This document shows, piece after piece, positions 18,828 through 27,919 of a stretch of DNA of 64,000 nucleotides (positions are counted from its first letter, which is position 1; each line of letters begins with the position of its first letter). The notes under the pieces were generated by a model. That model was not told the origin of the DNA. It saw only the letters and a program-made list of their open reading frames with translations, and searched no databases. A program made the position numbers and the translations under genes. The stretch comes from Acinetobacter equi (GTDB lineage Bacteria; Pseudomonadota; Gammaproteobacteria; Pseudomonadales; Moraxellaceae). The stretch lies in the NCBI RefSeq assembly GCF_001307195.1, contig NZ_CP012808.1, forward strand, positions 2,108,001 to 2,172,000, given 5' to 3'.

Positions 18828-18995
18828 TTATTTTGTTAGAATCAAACGATTATTACGGGTAAGTCTTAAACGATATTCTTCTCCAGCATGCATAATGCGG
18901 ATTTCTCTGCCTAATGCGAATAAATTATTTGAATGTAACATTGGTAATGAATGTGTTGTGTCGTTTCGTGTAAATAAGCTAAATGGTGCGTTCAT
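18828..18995 (-). CDS. hemP: Hemin uptake protein HemP
   Basis: This 55-residue gene is easily missed because of its size. The protein begins MNAPFSLFTRND and ends with the HemP signature EEYRLRLTRNNRLILTK, in which the RLRLTRN-LILTK pattern is diagnostic. GAAGGA directly precedes the ATG. HemP proteins are linked to hemin uptake and, in Burkholderia relatives, to activation of heme transport genes. A near-perfect Fur box lies about 30 bases upstream, so expression should rise under iron limitation. No hemin receptor gene is adjacent. The + strand reading frame across the same bases is a shadow. Confidence 0.88.
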   Translation of the reverse strand: MNAPFSLFTRNDTTHSLPMLHSNNLFALGREIRIMHAGEEYRLRLTRNNRLILTK

Positions 18996-19025
18996 TCCTT
19001 CGACTCCGTGGTGTATTTGAGTGTT

Positions 19026-19044
19026 TTAAATGATAATCATTATC
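19026..19044. promoter_or_regulatory. Fur box upstream of hemP
   Basis: The sequence TGATAATCATTATC with its flanks matches 16 of 19 positions of the classical Fur consensus (GATAATGATAATCATTATC). It lies 31 bases upstream of the hemP start and 89 bases before the divergent MutT-ThiE gene. Iron-dependent repression of hemP is expected; an effect on the divergent gene is possible. Confidence 0.85.
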
Positions 19045-19132
19045 GAATAGACCTGTCAATGATTTATTAATAGATTTTATAAAAAATGTATTTGGCTTAC
19101 ACTTAGGATATTCGTGAGCTTATGGAAGAATT

Positions 19133-20032
19133 ATGGCTAAACCAGATATACATGTTTCAATTGCAATTTTATTCCATCAAAATAAAGTATTGGTTGGATG
19201 GAGAGAAGCAAACCAACATCAAGGAAATAAACATGAATTTCCAGGTGGAAAAGTTGAAACAGGTGAATCTCCTTTAAATGCTTGCCACAGAGAAGTATTG
19301 GAAGAAGTTGGTTTGGAAATTGATCATTATTTTAATTTTGATTTTATTCGACATACTTATGAAGATGTTATTGTGAATTTACATTTCTTTTTTGCGAATG
19401 TGAGCGATGCTGAAGCACAGAAAATAAAAGAGCCATGGTCTTGGTATCGCCGTGATGAATTGCAAGATTTAAATTTTCCTAAAGCAAATAAAAATATTAT
19501 TAAGCGACTAAATTTGCTTAGAAAAATAAAAATATCAGATGATTTAGCAAACTTAAATACATTGTCGGATGATCAATATTTTTATTGGCGCCCTGAACAA
19601 AATATAAAATATAGTGAAGCTTTAGCACAGATCAATCCAAATTTTTTACCGCGTCTCATTGTTAATATTAGCATTTGGAATGCACTCTCTGAATTACAAC
19701 AGAAAATGATTAATATTGTTCAACTTAAGCATGATCAATTAATGAAAGTGAAAAGGGGTGAACTACAATCTGGTTTAACTTATATCGCTTCATGCCATGA
19801 AGATGAAAGTTTGATGCACGCACAAGCTATTGGTTGTGAAGCTGCATTTTTAAGTCCTGTTCATCAGACTGATTCTCACCCTGATATAGAAGGTATGGGG
19901 TGGAAAGCATTTTCAGATTTAGCAAAACAATCTAATTTAGCAATTTATGCATTAGGTGGAGTAAAATCTATAGATTTATCTTTGGCACTCCAACATTTTG
20001 CTTACGGTGTTGCTGGCATTAGAGATATGTAA
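19133..20032 (+). CDS. Nudix hydrolase (MutT-like) fused to a ThiE-like domain
   Basis: The 299-residue protein has an N-terminal Nudix domain with a full Nudix box at about residues 38-60 (FPGGKVETGESP...REVLEEVGL), as in 8-oxo-dGTP diphosphatase MutT. The C-terminal half (about 160-299) resembles thiamine phosphate synthase, with SCHEDESLMHAQAIGCEAAF and YALGGVKSIDL, but it lacks the clear pyrophosphate-binding loop of true ThiE. This fusion is known in Acinetobacter and Pseudomonas. The MutT part should clean oxidised nucleotides; the role of the second domain is not settled. A complete stand-alone thiE lies at 45668. Confidence 0.88.
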   Translation: MAKPDIHVSIAILFHQNKVLVGWREANQHQGNKHEFPGGKVETGESPLNACHREVLEEVGLEIDHYFNFDFIRHTYEDVIVNLHFFFANVSDAEAQKIKEPWSWYRRDELQDLNFPKANKNIIKRLNLLRKIKISDDLANLNTLSDDQYFYWRPEQNIKYSEALAQINPNFLPRLIVNISIWNALSELQQKMINIVQLKHDQLMKVKRGELQSGLTYIASCHEDESLMHAQAIGCEAAFLSPVHQTDSHPDIEGMGWKAFSDLAKQSNLAIYALGGVKSIDLSLALQHFAYGVAGIRDM

Positions 20033-20080
20033 AGATTTGGGTAGAAAATTAATTAGAAATATAATGAATAAATTTAAAAT

Positions 20081-20117
20081 CTACATCTGTAAACATGCTG
20101 AAAATTTACAGATGTAG
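20081..20117. terminator. Bidirectional hairpin between convergent genes
   Basis: A perfect 13-base-pair stem (CTACATCTGTAAA / TTTACAGATGTAG) lies between the MutT-ThiE gene and the convergent lipoprotein gene. T-rich bases follow on both strands. Confidence 0.7.
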
Positions 20118-20124
20118 CTACATT

Positions 20125-20643
20125 TTATTTACTTTGCTGAATGATTTGATTTAATTGATTTTTTACACTGTCACTTTGAGCATAACTTAAACCACGTTGT
20201 GCTAAAGCTTGTGCATTTGCTTTATCATTTTTTGCTAATGCAATTTTGGATAGCATGACATAAGTTTGAGCAGATTGTGGAGCAAGTCGCTGAGCTTGTA
20301 ACATGAGACTTTCTGATTGAGAAATTTGATTTTGCTTAAGTGCAGTTTCCGCTTTTTGAACTAAATTTTTATACGCAGGTAATTCACTACCATCATTGAA
20401 TGTTTTGTTATTTTGTTGCTGTTGGGGAACAATGACTGTTGGTGCAGGGAGTGGTTTGCGTTGAATTTCTTCACGGTCATAGGGTTTTATGACAACACCA
20501 GTAGGCGTGTGAATTTCTTTGGGAGGGATAGTTTCTGCTTTTTGAGTCACCACCTTTGTTGGTTTTTCAGGTGTTGGCTGAGATTGATTTTGACAGCCAA
20601 TTAAAGCAAGTATGGTAAAAGAAGTTATTGTCAGTCTTAGCAT
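20125..20643 (-). CDS. Lipoprotein with Pro/Gln-rich linker and TPR-like C-terminus
   Basis: The 172-residue protein has a lipoprotein signal peptide with lipobox ALIGC (Cys17). A Thr/Pro/Lys/Gln-rich linker to about residue 90 follows. The C-terminal part has two TPR-like helical repeats (YKNLVQKAETALKQNQISQSE and QTYVMLSKIALAKNDKANAQ). It is likely tethered in the outer membrane and reaches into the periplasm. It lies downstream of mrcB in the same orientation, separated by 138 bases with a hairpin. In other gammaproteobacteria LpoB, an unrelated lipoprotein, activates PBP1b, so a functional link to mrcB is a fair question but unproven. Confidence 0.72.
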   Translation of the reverse strand: MLRLTITSFTILALIGCQNQSQPTPEKPTKVVTQKAETIPPKEIHTPTGVVIKPYDREEIQRKPLPAPTVIVPQQQQNNKTFNDGSELPAYKNLVQKAETALKQNQISQSESLMLQAQRLAPQSAQTYVMLSKIALAKNDKANAQALAQRGLSYAQSDSVKNQLNQIIQQSK

Positions 20644-20715
20644 AATATCCCTTACATCATGTAGTTATATGGTAAATATTGATTAATTCTAAGAATAAAC
20701 TAAAGACGTTTAATT

Positions 20716-20748
20716 AAGCAAACTGATATGATATTTCACATCAGTTTG
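20716..20748 (-). terminator. Hairpin after mrcB
   Basis: An 11-base-pair perfect stem (AGCAAACTGAT / ATCAGTTTGCT) with a loop of about 12 bases follows mrcB. The T-tract on the - strand is weak (TTAATTAAAC), so termination may be partial. Confidence 0.5.
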
Positions 20749-20781
20749 CTATTAAAAATGAAAAAGAGTTAAAGAACTTAA

Positions 20782-23112
20782 TTATTCTTCATTTTCATTA
20801 AGATACATTTCAATTGAATCTGGCTGATTGTATTCATCAGGTGATAATGCTTCCGATGCTGCCTCAACTTGATAATGTGGTAAACCGCACTCTGTTGCGT
20901 GACGAGGAACCTGATTTTGTCGTAATGGAATACGAATAGCACCTTCACAGCCTTGGCCTGATAGATAACCTGAATAGGTATCAATCCAGTGCCATTGAAC
21001 ATTGTCTGGTTGACGTAATGCTACAGGTTTCTGTCTTAATTGCTTCATGATATTGCTCCAAACAGGTAGTGCACCTGATGAGCCTGTAAGCCCTGTTACA
21101 GCATTATTATCTAAACCTAACCAAACAACGGAAACATAGTTACCAGAATAACCAGCAAACCATGAATCTCGAGTATCATTTGTTGTTCCAGATTTACCTG
21201 CTAGATTAAGACTTGCTGGTAATGTGTTATATGCAGAGCGTCCAGTACCTGCAGACATTACTTGTTGTAAGCCATAGTTTAAAATATATGCAGATGAAGG
21301 GTCGATTGTTTGTTGAACTGTTAATCCATAATGATCTAAAACACGACCATTAGAATCTACAACTGAACGAATAGCTTTAATTGGATATTTGAAACCACCT
21401 GTCGCAAAGTTACCATAAATACCTGCCATTTCAATCGGTGTTAAATCAACAGCACCTAAGAAAATAGATGGATAATTAGGGATATTGTCACTATTGGCTC
21501 CAAGTTTAATGAGTTGATTTTTAAAAGCTAATAAACCAAATTCTTGACCTAAGCGAACAGCAGATAAGTTATATGAATTTGCTAAGGCTTGAACCATTGG
21601 AACCATGCCATATTCACGACCACTATAATTTTTTGGTGTCCAGTTTCTACCGCCAGAAGGAATAGAGATGGTTGTATCAGAAATTAGTGATGCCCAAGTA
21701 TATCGATCTGATTCAATCGCATTTAGATAAATGACAGGTTTTAATAAAGAGCCTACTTGACGACGAGCATCTAAGGCACGGTTAAATCCTGTAAAGTCTT
21801 GAGAAGAACCAACAACAGAAATTAATTCACCATTTTCAGGGTGAATAATCACAACAGCACCTTGTAAATCTTTTAATCGTTTAGGATTTGCTTTTGCTAA
21901 TCGTTCAACTGAAGATTTAAATGAATTTTGCACTTTAATTTGAGATACAGGATCTAGGGTTGTAAAAATTCGTAGACCTTGATTCGTTAAATCACTTTCT
22001 TGATATTCACTTTTTAATTGACGACGTACAACATCTAAAAAATCTGGGAAACGTGCAGCACCAATTGAAGGTTTTGCCACAACACCAAGAGGGCGTGCTG
22101 ATTCAGTTTCATATTGTTCAGGCGTTAAAAAGCCCATTACGACCATATTATTTAAAACAATATTACGACGTTTAAGAGCACTTTCAGGATTTCTCCATGG
22201 ATTATATAGGGAAGGTCCTTGAACTAAACCAACTAAATAAGCCTGTTGAGCAATATTAAGTTCTTGCAGAGGTAAGCCAAAATAGAATTGTGCTGCTAAT
22301 CCATAACCATTAATAGAATAACTACCGCTTTGACCTAAATTCACTTCATTGAGATAAGCTTCTAAAATTTCATTTTTAGAATAATGGAAATCAACTAAAA
22401 CTGACATCAAAGCTTCATTGACTTTACGTTTGAATGTTCTTTCTGGGGTCAAATAAAAGTTTTTTACTAATTGTTGAGTGAGTGTTGAACCACCTTGGCG
22501 TTTTCCACCTGTAACATTACTTACAATTGCACGAGCGGTACCTCGAATAGAAATACCGTGATGTTTATAGAAATTTCTATCTTCTGTTGCAATTAATGCT
22601 TCAATCAGTGGTTTAGGAACTTTGTTTAATTTAATCAGAACACGGTCTTCATTATGCTGAGGATAAATTCCACCTACAAGCAGAGGTTCTAAACGGGCAA
22701 TTCCAGTAGATGAGGGTTTTGTTGCGCTGACATCTGCAATACGATCTTGTGCAAATATCACTTTTAAAATTTGTTCAGGTTCAACACTATCGCCAAAGTC
22801 AAAACCGCGTGTATGAACATAAACTGTTTCACCATTAACTAAATAATGACCTGTTTTTGTATAATTGTCAGAGTTTTTATAACCGAGTAATTTTAATTCT
22901 TCTAGGAAATCTGCTTTGCTCACAGGGGCATTATTAAAAATTTCTAATGGGCGAGCAAAAACTTTGGCAGGAATATCCCAACGTTTACCTTCAAATTTTT
23001 CACGTACGACGTTATCCATCCGAATAAGATAGACACTAAAAGCAATAAATGCACCGATGATAATGACGCAAAAAAGAAGTGCGAAAAGACCTATACCACG
23101 TTCATACTTCAT
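20782..23112 (-). CDS. mrcB: Penicillin-binding protein 1B (bifunctional class A PBP)
   Basis: The 776-residue inner membrane enzyme polymerises and cross-links peptidoglycan. One N-terminal membrane anchor (about 8-30) is followed by a UB2H-like segment (RPLEIFNNAPVSKADFLEEL). The glycosyltransferase domain has the catalytic EDRNFYKHHG motif and the RQGGSTLTQQLVKNF motif. The transpeptidase domain has the active-site motif GSLLKPVIYL (SxxK) and KSGTTNDTRD (KTG-like). The C-terminal tail is acidic and ends ENEE. Length and order fit PBP1b rather than PBP1a, which carries an extra OB-like domain. The ATG gives the typical short basic cytoplasmic start MKYERG. Confidence 0.93.
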   Translation of the reverse strand: MKYERGIGLFALLFCVIIIGAFIAFSVYLIRMDNVVREKFEGKRWDIPAKVFARPLEIFNNAPVSKADFLEELKLLGYKNSDNYTKTGHYLVNGETVYVHTRGFDFGDSVEPEQILKVIFAQDRIADVSATKPSSTGIARLEPLLVGGIYPQHNEDRVLIKLNKVPKPLIEALIATEDRNFYKHHGISIRGTARAIVSNVTGGKRQGGSTLTQQLVKNFYLTPERTFKRKVNEALMSVLVDFHYSKNEILEAYLNEVNLGQSGSYSINGYGLAAQFYFGLPLQELNIAQQAYLVGLVQGPSLYNPWRNPESALKRRNIVLNNMVVMGFLTPEQYETESARPLGVVAKPSIGAARFPDFLDVVRRQLKSEYQESDLTNQGLRIFTTLDPVSQIKVQNSFKSSVERLAKANPKRLKDLQGAVVIIHPENGELISVVGSSQDFTGFNRALDARRQVGSLLKPVIYLNAIESDRYTWASLISDTTISIPSGGRNWTPKNYSGREYGMVPMVQALANSYNLSAVRLGQEFGLLAFKNQLIKLGANSDNIPNYPSIFLGAVDLTPIEMAGIYGNFATGGFKYPIKAIRSVVDSNGRVLDHYGLTVQQTIDPSSAYILNYGLQQVMSAGTGRSAYNTLPASLNLAGKSGTTNDTRDSWFAGYSGNYVSVVWLGLDNNAVTGLTGSSGALPVWSNIMKQLRQKPVALRQPDNVQWHWIDTYSGYLSGQGCEGAIRIPLRQNQVPRHATECGLPHYQVEAASEALSPDEYNQPDSIEMYLNENEE

Positions 23113-23300
23113 ATAAATTATTTAATTCCTAACTATATTTGTTAATCATGCGAAGCTTTTCAGCTTTTTGCAATATTTAATCTGTGAAAATTTAAAGTAT
23201 AAAATTTAAAAATATTCACTTTGTCATATTTTAAAAATTATTAAAAAGTTCTTGGTTAATGTTATTATATGTGTCGAATCGTATGGGAGCGATATCGCTG

Positions 23301-24206
23301 GTGCAAATTTCACATAAGAATTTTCGAAACATTGGACTTATTGGTCGTCCTGGCAAATCTTCTGTCGTTGAAACGCTAAACCTTATTCATGATCATATCC
23401 TAAGTATAGGTTTACATCCAATTTTTGATTCGGAAACGGCAGAATTAGTTCCCTATAAGAATACGCAAACAGTTAGTAGATCACTACTTGGTGAAGTTGT
23501 TGATTTAGTGATAGTGGTTGGTGGTGATGGCTCATTGCTTCATGCTGCGCGTGCATTGGTTAAATATAATACGCCTGTGATAGGAATAAACCGTGGTCGT
23601 CTAGGTTTTTTAACAGATATTAAGCCGACCGAAGTTTTATTTAAGCTTGATCAAGTTTTACAGGGACAATTTCAGTTGGATCGCCGTTTTTTATTGGAAA
23701 TGGAAATTCGTTCTAAAGGTGAATCGATCTATGAAGCCATTGCACTGAACGATGTTGTCTTACATTCAGGTAAATCAGTTCATATGATTGATTTTGATTT
23801 ACATATTGATGGCCAATATGTTTATAGACAACATAGTGATGGATTAATAGTATCTACCCCGACGGGCTCAACAGCTTATGCGCTATCGGGCGGGGGTCCA
23901 ATTTTACATCCAAGTATGGATGCGATTGCTTTAGTCCCAATGCACCCACATACTTTGTCATCTCGTCCAATTGTAGTTGGTGGGCAAAGTGAAATTAAAA
24001 TTGAAATTAAAGAAAATCGTGTGTTACCTATGGTTAGTGCAGATGGTCAACATAGTGTTTCATTAAGTATTGGCGATAGTTTGCATATCCGCAAGCACCC
24101 TTATAAACTGAACTTACTTCATCCACCTGGCTATGATTTTTATATGGCATGCCGTACAAAGTTAGGCTGGAATCAAGATTTTGAATCTTTACAACTACAG
24201 GATTAA
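23301..24206 (+). CDS. nadK: NAD kinase
   Basis: NadK phosphorylates NAD to NADP with ATP. The 301-residue protein has the catalytic GGDGSLLHAAR motif and the second NAD-binding block HSDGLIVSTPTGSTAYALSGGGPI. I prefer the GTG at 23301, giving V/MQISHKNFRN, because GGGAGCG lies about ten bases upstream and the length then matches Acinetobacter relatives as I recall them. ATG codons at 23283 and 23259 are in frame and possible. A DUF1315 gene follows after two bases, so the two are probably one transcript. The gene diverges from mrcB. Confidence 0.93.
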   Translation: MQISHKNFRNIGLIGRPGKSSVVETLNLIHDHILSIGLHPIFDSETAELVPYKNTQTVSRSLLGEVVDLVIVVGGDGSLLHAARALVKYNTPVIGINRGRLGFLTDIKPTEVLFKLDQVLQGQFQLDRRFLLEMEIRSKGESIYEAIALNDVVLHSGKSVHMIDFDLHIDGQYVYRQHSDGLIVSTPTGSTAYALSGGGPILHPSMDAIALVPMHPHTLSSRPIVVGGQSEIKIEIKENRVLPMVSADGQHSVSLSIGDSLHIRKHPYKLNLLHPPGYDFYMACRTKLGWNQDFESLQLQD

Positions 24207-24208
24207 TC

Positions 24209-24475
24209 ATGAATATTGAACAAATGCTAGCAGTGCTCGATCCTGAAATTGTTAGCCGTTTAAAAACTGCAATTGAAATTGGTAAATGGCCTAATGGTGT
24301 AGTATTAACCCAAGAACAGCGTCATACATGTATGCAAGCGGTTTATGCTTGGGAAGCTAAACATTTGCCTGAAACAGAGCGTAGTGGTTATATTGATCGT
24401 GGAACAAAAGAAGAAGATGAACATTGTGATTCACATGTAGAAGAACCAGAATTTAAACCAATTCGTTTTGTTTAA
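24209..24475 (+). CDS. DUF1315 (YeaC-like) family protein
   Basis: The 88-residue protein belongs to the small YeaC/DUF1315 family of unknown function. Its core reads LDPEIVSRLKTAIEIGKWPNG and QRHTCMQAVYAWE, ending in an acidic tail. It starts two bases after nadK and is followed by a strong terminator, so it is the second gene of a nadK operon. No catalytic residues can be named. The constant association with nadK in this lineage is my recollection, not shown by the sequence. Confidence 0.82.
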   Translation: MNIEQMLAVLDPEIVSRLKTAIEIGKWPNGVVLTQEQRHTCMQAVYAWEAKHLPETERSGYIDRGTKEEDEHCDSHVEEPEFKPIRFV

Positions 24476-24488
24476 GTTTTGTTGTAAT

Positions 24489-24522
24489 AAAAAGCCGACT
24501 ATAATTTAGTCGGTTTTTTGTT
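24489..24522. terminator. Bidirectional terminator between DUF1315 gene and ybiB-like gene
   Basis: The stem AAGCCGACTA / TAGTCGGTTT has a short AT loop, T-run on the + strand and AAAAA-preceded on the other. It lies between convergent genes. Confidence 0.8.
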
Positions 24523-24529
24523 TGAAAAA

Positions 24530-25534
24530 TTAACAAATAAGGCGAGTTTCCCACAGTTGTTTTGCTTTTGTGATGGCCTCTTGATAGGTTGTGCAAACAT
24601 TCATTGTGTATAAAGCAATACCTATTGTTTCAATGGTTGCAAGCTCACCATAGGAATGAGTTTGTTTGCCCTCCCAAACAGCTTTAAATATATCTAAATC
24701 TAACTCTTCTTCAATTGGACTACGATTATCTGTGAGTTTCGGTAATTCAAGCTCATAGAGCTCACCATGTTTGATGCCACAAATCAGGGTTTTTGCATCT
24801 GGATTACGTTCAAATTCACCACCTTCACCCTTAATTACAGCGCTGTTTTGATAGCCTAATTGGAACGCAGCTTGTTGATGTGAAGAACGATAAGCGGGAT
24901 GGAAAATTGCTTGTAATGTCGCTTTTGCATTAAATGGGTTAATGAGTCGTGCTAGTGTATGAACAGGGGAGCGTAAACCCATAATATTACGTAGTGAGAT
25001 AAGTTCATCTAATATCGGTGAAATCACTGTTAAAGGTAAATATGCAAAGTTATTCTGTTTAAGTTGGTCAATAACGTCTTGTTCATTTTGACAAATAGAA
25101 TGGCCTAAAAACTCTAAAACTTGTTCAGTATAAATTCGGTTAATAGTATGTCCAGAAGCACCATGCATGACGATTTTAAAGCCATGTTTTGCTAATGTGA
25201 GAGCAGATAAAATGAACCAAGGAAAATGTTTTCTTTTTCCAGCATAAGAAGACCAATCTAAATCGATGGTTAAATTCTGGAAAGATAATTGATCTTTTGT
25301 TGCTTGGACAAAACCTGTTAGCTCATCTACTGATTCTTCTTTCACACGTAATAGCATTAAAAAAGCACCCAACTGAACATCTAAAACTTCATTATTTAAA
25401 ATCATGGAAAAAGCTTGATAAGCTTCATCGTAAGTTAAAGAGCGAGCCCCATTTTTACCTTTACCAATAATCCGTACAAATTGAGCAAAAGGATGTTCAA
25501 AGTCTTTATAAAGATTACGTTGCTGAGTAGTCAT
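24530..25534 (-). CDS. YbiB-like TrpD2 family protein
   Basis: The 334-residue protein belongs to the TrpD2/YbiB branch of the anthranilate phosphoribosyltransferase (glycosyltransferase family 3) fold. Recognisable blocks are YDEAYQAFSMILNNEVLDVQLGAFLMLLRVKEES, broken here by no gap, and HGASGHTINRIYTEQVL. E. coli YbiB has the same fold but binds nucleic acid and lacks the normal TrpD activity. The glycine-rich substrate loop of true TrpD (GTGGD) is not seen, which favours the YbiB assignment. The gene stands alone, convergent with the nadK operon. Confidence 0.8.
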   Translation of the reverse strand: MTTQQRNLYKDFEHPFAQFVRIIGKGKNGARSLTYDEAYQAFSMILNNEVLDVQLGAFLMLLRVKEESVDELTGFVQATKDQLSFQNLTIDLDWSSYAGKRKHFPWFILSALTLAKHGFKIVMHGASGHTINRIYTEQVLEFLGHSICQNEQDVIDQLKQNNFAYLPLTVISPILDELISLRNIMGLRSPVHTLARLINPFNAKATLQAIFHPAYRSSHQQAAFQLGYQNSAVIKGEGGEFERNPDAKTLICGIKHGELYELELPKLTDNRSPIEEELDLDIFKAVWEGKQTHSYGELATIETIGIALYTMNVCTTYQEAITKAKQLWETRLIC

Positions 25535-25627
25535 TTCTTCATCATGTATTCATGTTAACCTAGATAATATGCCATAAAATATAAATAAGAAAAGGAAGCA
25601 TATCGCTTCCTTTTATATAAGGTATAT

Positions 25628-26950
25628 CTATTCACTGACAATTTTGGGTATTTGTGTCTGATTTTTCATAGTTTGATCAAATGTGTCCTTATTTAATGCT
25701 TTATCCCATTTAGCAACAACAACAACAGCACATGCGTTACCGACTAAATTGGTCAAAGCACGACATTCAGACATAAAACGATCAATACCTAAAATAAGTG
25801 CCATACCTGCGACAGGTACAGTAGGAACAACGGATAAGGTTGCAGCAAGAGTAATAAAGCCCGCACCTGTTACACCAGCGGCACCTTTGGAGCTAATCAT
25901 AGCGACAAGTAAAAGGGTAATCTGTTGACCGATCGTTAAATCAATATTACAGGCTTGAGCAATAAATAATGCGGCCATTGTCATGTAAATATTAGTTCCA
26001 TCAAGGTTAAATGAATAACCAGTAGGAATCACCATCCCAACGACAGATTTTTCACAACCTGCTTGTTCCATTTTTCGCATTAAACTTGGTAATGCGGCTT
26101 CAGAAGAGCTCGTTCCAAGTACAAGCCATAGTTCATCTTTAATATAACGAATAAGATCAAGAATGGAGAAGCCGTTATAACGAGCAACTAAACCTAAAAC
26201 GACCAATACAAAAAGTAAAGATGTAATGTAAAAGGTTGCAATCAGGAACATAAGATTCCCGATACTTGAAATACCATATTTACCAATGGTGAAAGCCATT
26301 GCACCGAAAGCTCCAATTGGAGCAAACTTCATTAACATGCCCACTAATTTAAAGACAGGTGTAGTTAAATTATTAAGTAATTCAACAATTGGTTGACCTT
26401 TGTCACCAGTTGCAGCAAGTGCTAGACCAAATATGACGGAAATGAATAAAACTTGAAGAATTTCGCCTGAGACAAAAGGACTCATAAGAGTTGTTGGAAG
26501 AATGTTAAGTAAAAAATCAACAATCGACATGTCTTGCGCTTTTTGAGAATATTCTGCAACTTTCCCAGCTTTGTCTTGTAAGCTATTCACATCAATATTA
26601 AGTCCTGCGCCAGGCTTAATAACATTTCCTACAATCATGCCAATGATGAGTGCAATGGTTGAGAATGTAATAAAATAGAGCATGGCTTTGCCAGCAACAC
26701 GACCAACTTCAGCCATATGCTTCATGCCAGAAATACCAGTAACCACTGTTAAAAAGATAACAGGAGCAATAATCATTTTCACAAGTTTGATAAATGCATC
26801 GCCTAATGGCTTTAGGCTTGCACCATAATCAGGATAAAAATGACCAAGTAGAATACCAAGCGAAATTGCGAAGATCACTTGTACATAGAGAATCTGATAA
26901 ATTTTTTGTTTTTGAGGCGGTGGAGCATTTGATTCGACCTGAATATCCAT
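25628..26950 (-). CDS. dctA: Dicarboxylate/amino acid:cation symporter, DctA-like
   Basis: This 440-residue inner membrane transporter has about eight to ten hydrophobic segments. The serine-rich re-entrant loop [11 protein letters not shown] and the later [16 protein letters not shown] are signatures of the DAACS family (DctA, GltP, GltT). The sequence [19 protein letters not shown] in the second segment is DctA-like, so C4-dicarboxylates (succinate, fumarate, malate) are the likely substrates, taken up with protons or sodium. GltP-type glutamate transport is the main alternative. The long non-coding region upstream (26951-27919) probably holds its promoter. Confidence 0.86.
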   Translation of the reverse strand: MDIQVESNAPPPQKQKIYQILYVQVIFAISLGILLGHFYPDYGASLKPLGDAFIKLVKMIIAPVIFLTVVTGISGMKHMAEVGRVAGKAMLYFITFSTIALIIGMIVGNVIKPGAGLNIDVNSLQDKAGKVAEYSQKAQDMSIVDFLLNILPTTLMSPFVSGEILQVLFISVIFGLALAATGDKGQPIVELLNNLTTPVFKLVGMLMKFAPIGAFGAMAFTIGKYGISSIGNLMFLIATFYITSLLFVLVVLGLVARYNGFSILDLIRYIKDELWLVLGTSSSEAALPSLMRKMEQAGCEKSVVGMVIPTGYSFNLDGTNIYMTMAALFIAQACNIDLTIGQQITLLLVAMISSKGAAGVTGAGFITLAATLSVVPTVPVAGMALILGIDRFMSECRALTNLVGNACAVVVVAKWDKALNKDTFDQTMKNQTQIPKIVSE

Positions 26951-27919
26951 ATAATTCCTTGTATTATTTACACAGCAGCATAATTTTTATTAAATTTGTT
27001 CGGTTCACTACATTTATTGTTTAAAAAAACTTAAATATTTAATCTGATTACTTTAAATATATTTCTAATAAAAACAAATATTGATTTTGAATTAATGATT
27101 ATAGAAGTTTACTTTTATTATTCTCTTAAAATAATAGGTATTATTTTGATCATATAGTTAATTATGCCATGGTATCTGTTTAGTATTTATATATTTGTTT
27201 GAATTAGTGGTTTTTGATATTCTAATTTTTTATTTCAATTATTATTAAAAAAAATTAATTATATTATTGGTGAAAAATATCAATCATTCAAAAATGACGA
27301 AAGATATGAAATAAAAAAATAGGTTTAACTTTTAGCTACAGTTATTAATAATTTTCTAAGGTGCGAGGAAATATTAAATTTATTATATTTTAACCTGAAT
27401 CGCGGATAAGAAATTGACTTGAAAAATAAAAGGACTAGAGCCATCAGTTGAGTTACCACACAAAACCTACAACTTTAGTATTTATGTGAAATTTAAATAA
27501 TAGATCTCTTTCATGATTGTATTTTTATTAATCAGTAAAAGGCTCTAAGCCTTATACCTCTTGTCTTTTGATTCAAGTTCTATGATTCTAAATTGATTTA
27601 TAAAGAACTCTAATAAACTTTTATGTACTTTGTTTTTAAGAGATAAAATAGCGATATGATTAACCGAATATTTCATCCAGTAGATTTGTACTGTTGATGC
27701 AGATTCTATCAATTAAATTTTAAGGATTCATAAATGCTTTTCAATATACAAAACCTTATATTTAACTGAAGATAGCACCATAAATAACGTTAATGCAGAA
27801 TTGCTGAATAATTCAACTGCGTAATTTTCAATCTTTAAAAGACAAAGTTGTATTGCGTAACAATTCAAAGCTAACTATTGTTATACTGTTGAAAACATGT
27901 TTATAAGGGCAACATAACA
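26951..27919. other. 969-base AT-rich gap between dctA and pheA
   Basis: I find no gene with a convincing start, length and ribosome binding site on either strand. The stretch must contain the divergent promoters of dctA and pheA; TATACT near 27882 is a possible -10 for pheA but no good -35 is seen. A perfect stem AAGGCT-CTA-AGCCTT lies at 27539-27553. Bases around 27400-27480 are less AT-rich than their surroundings and may be debris of a lost gene or insertion element, without recognisable homology. Confidence 0.5.

Noticed and set aside
18796..19020. A 74-residue + strand reading frame
   Set aside because: It lies opposite hemP, has no ribosome binding site, and its translation looks like no protein, while the - strand gives a clear HemP.
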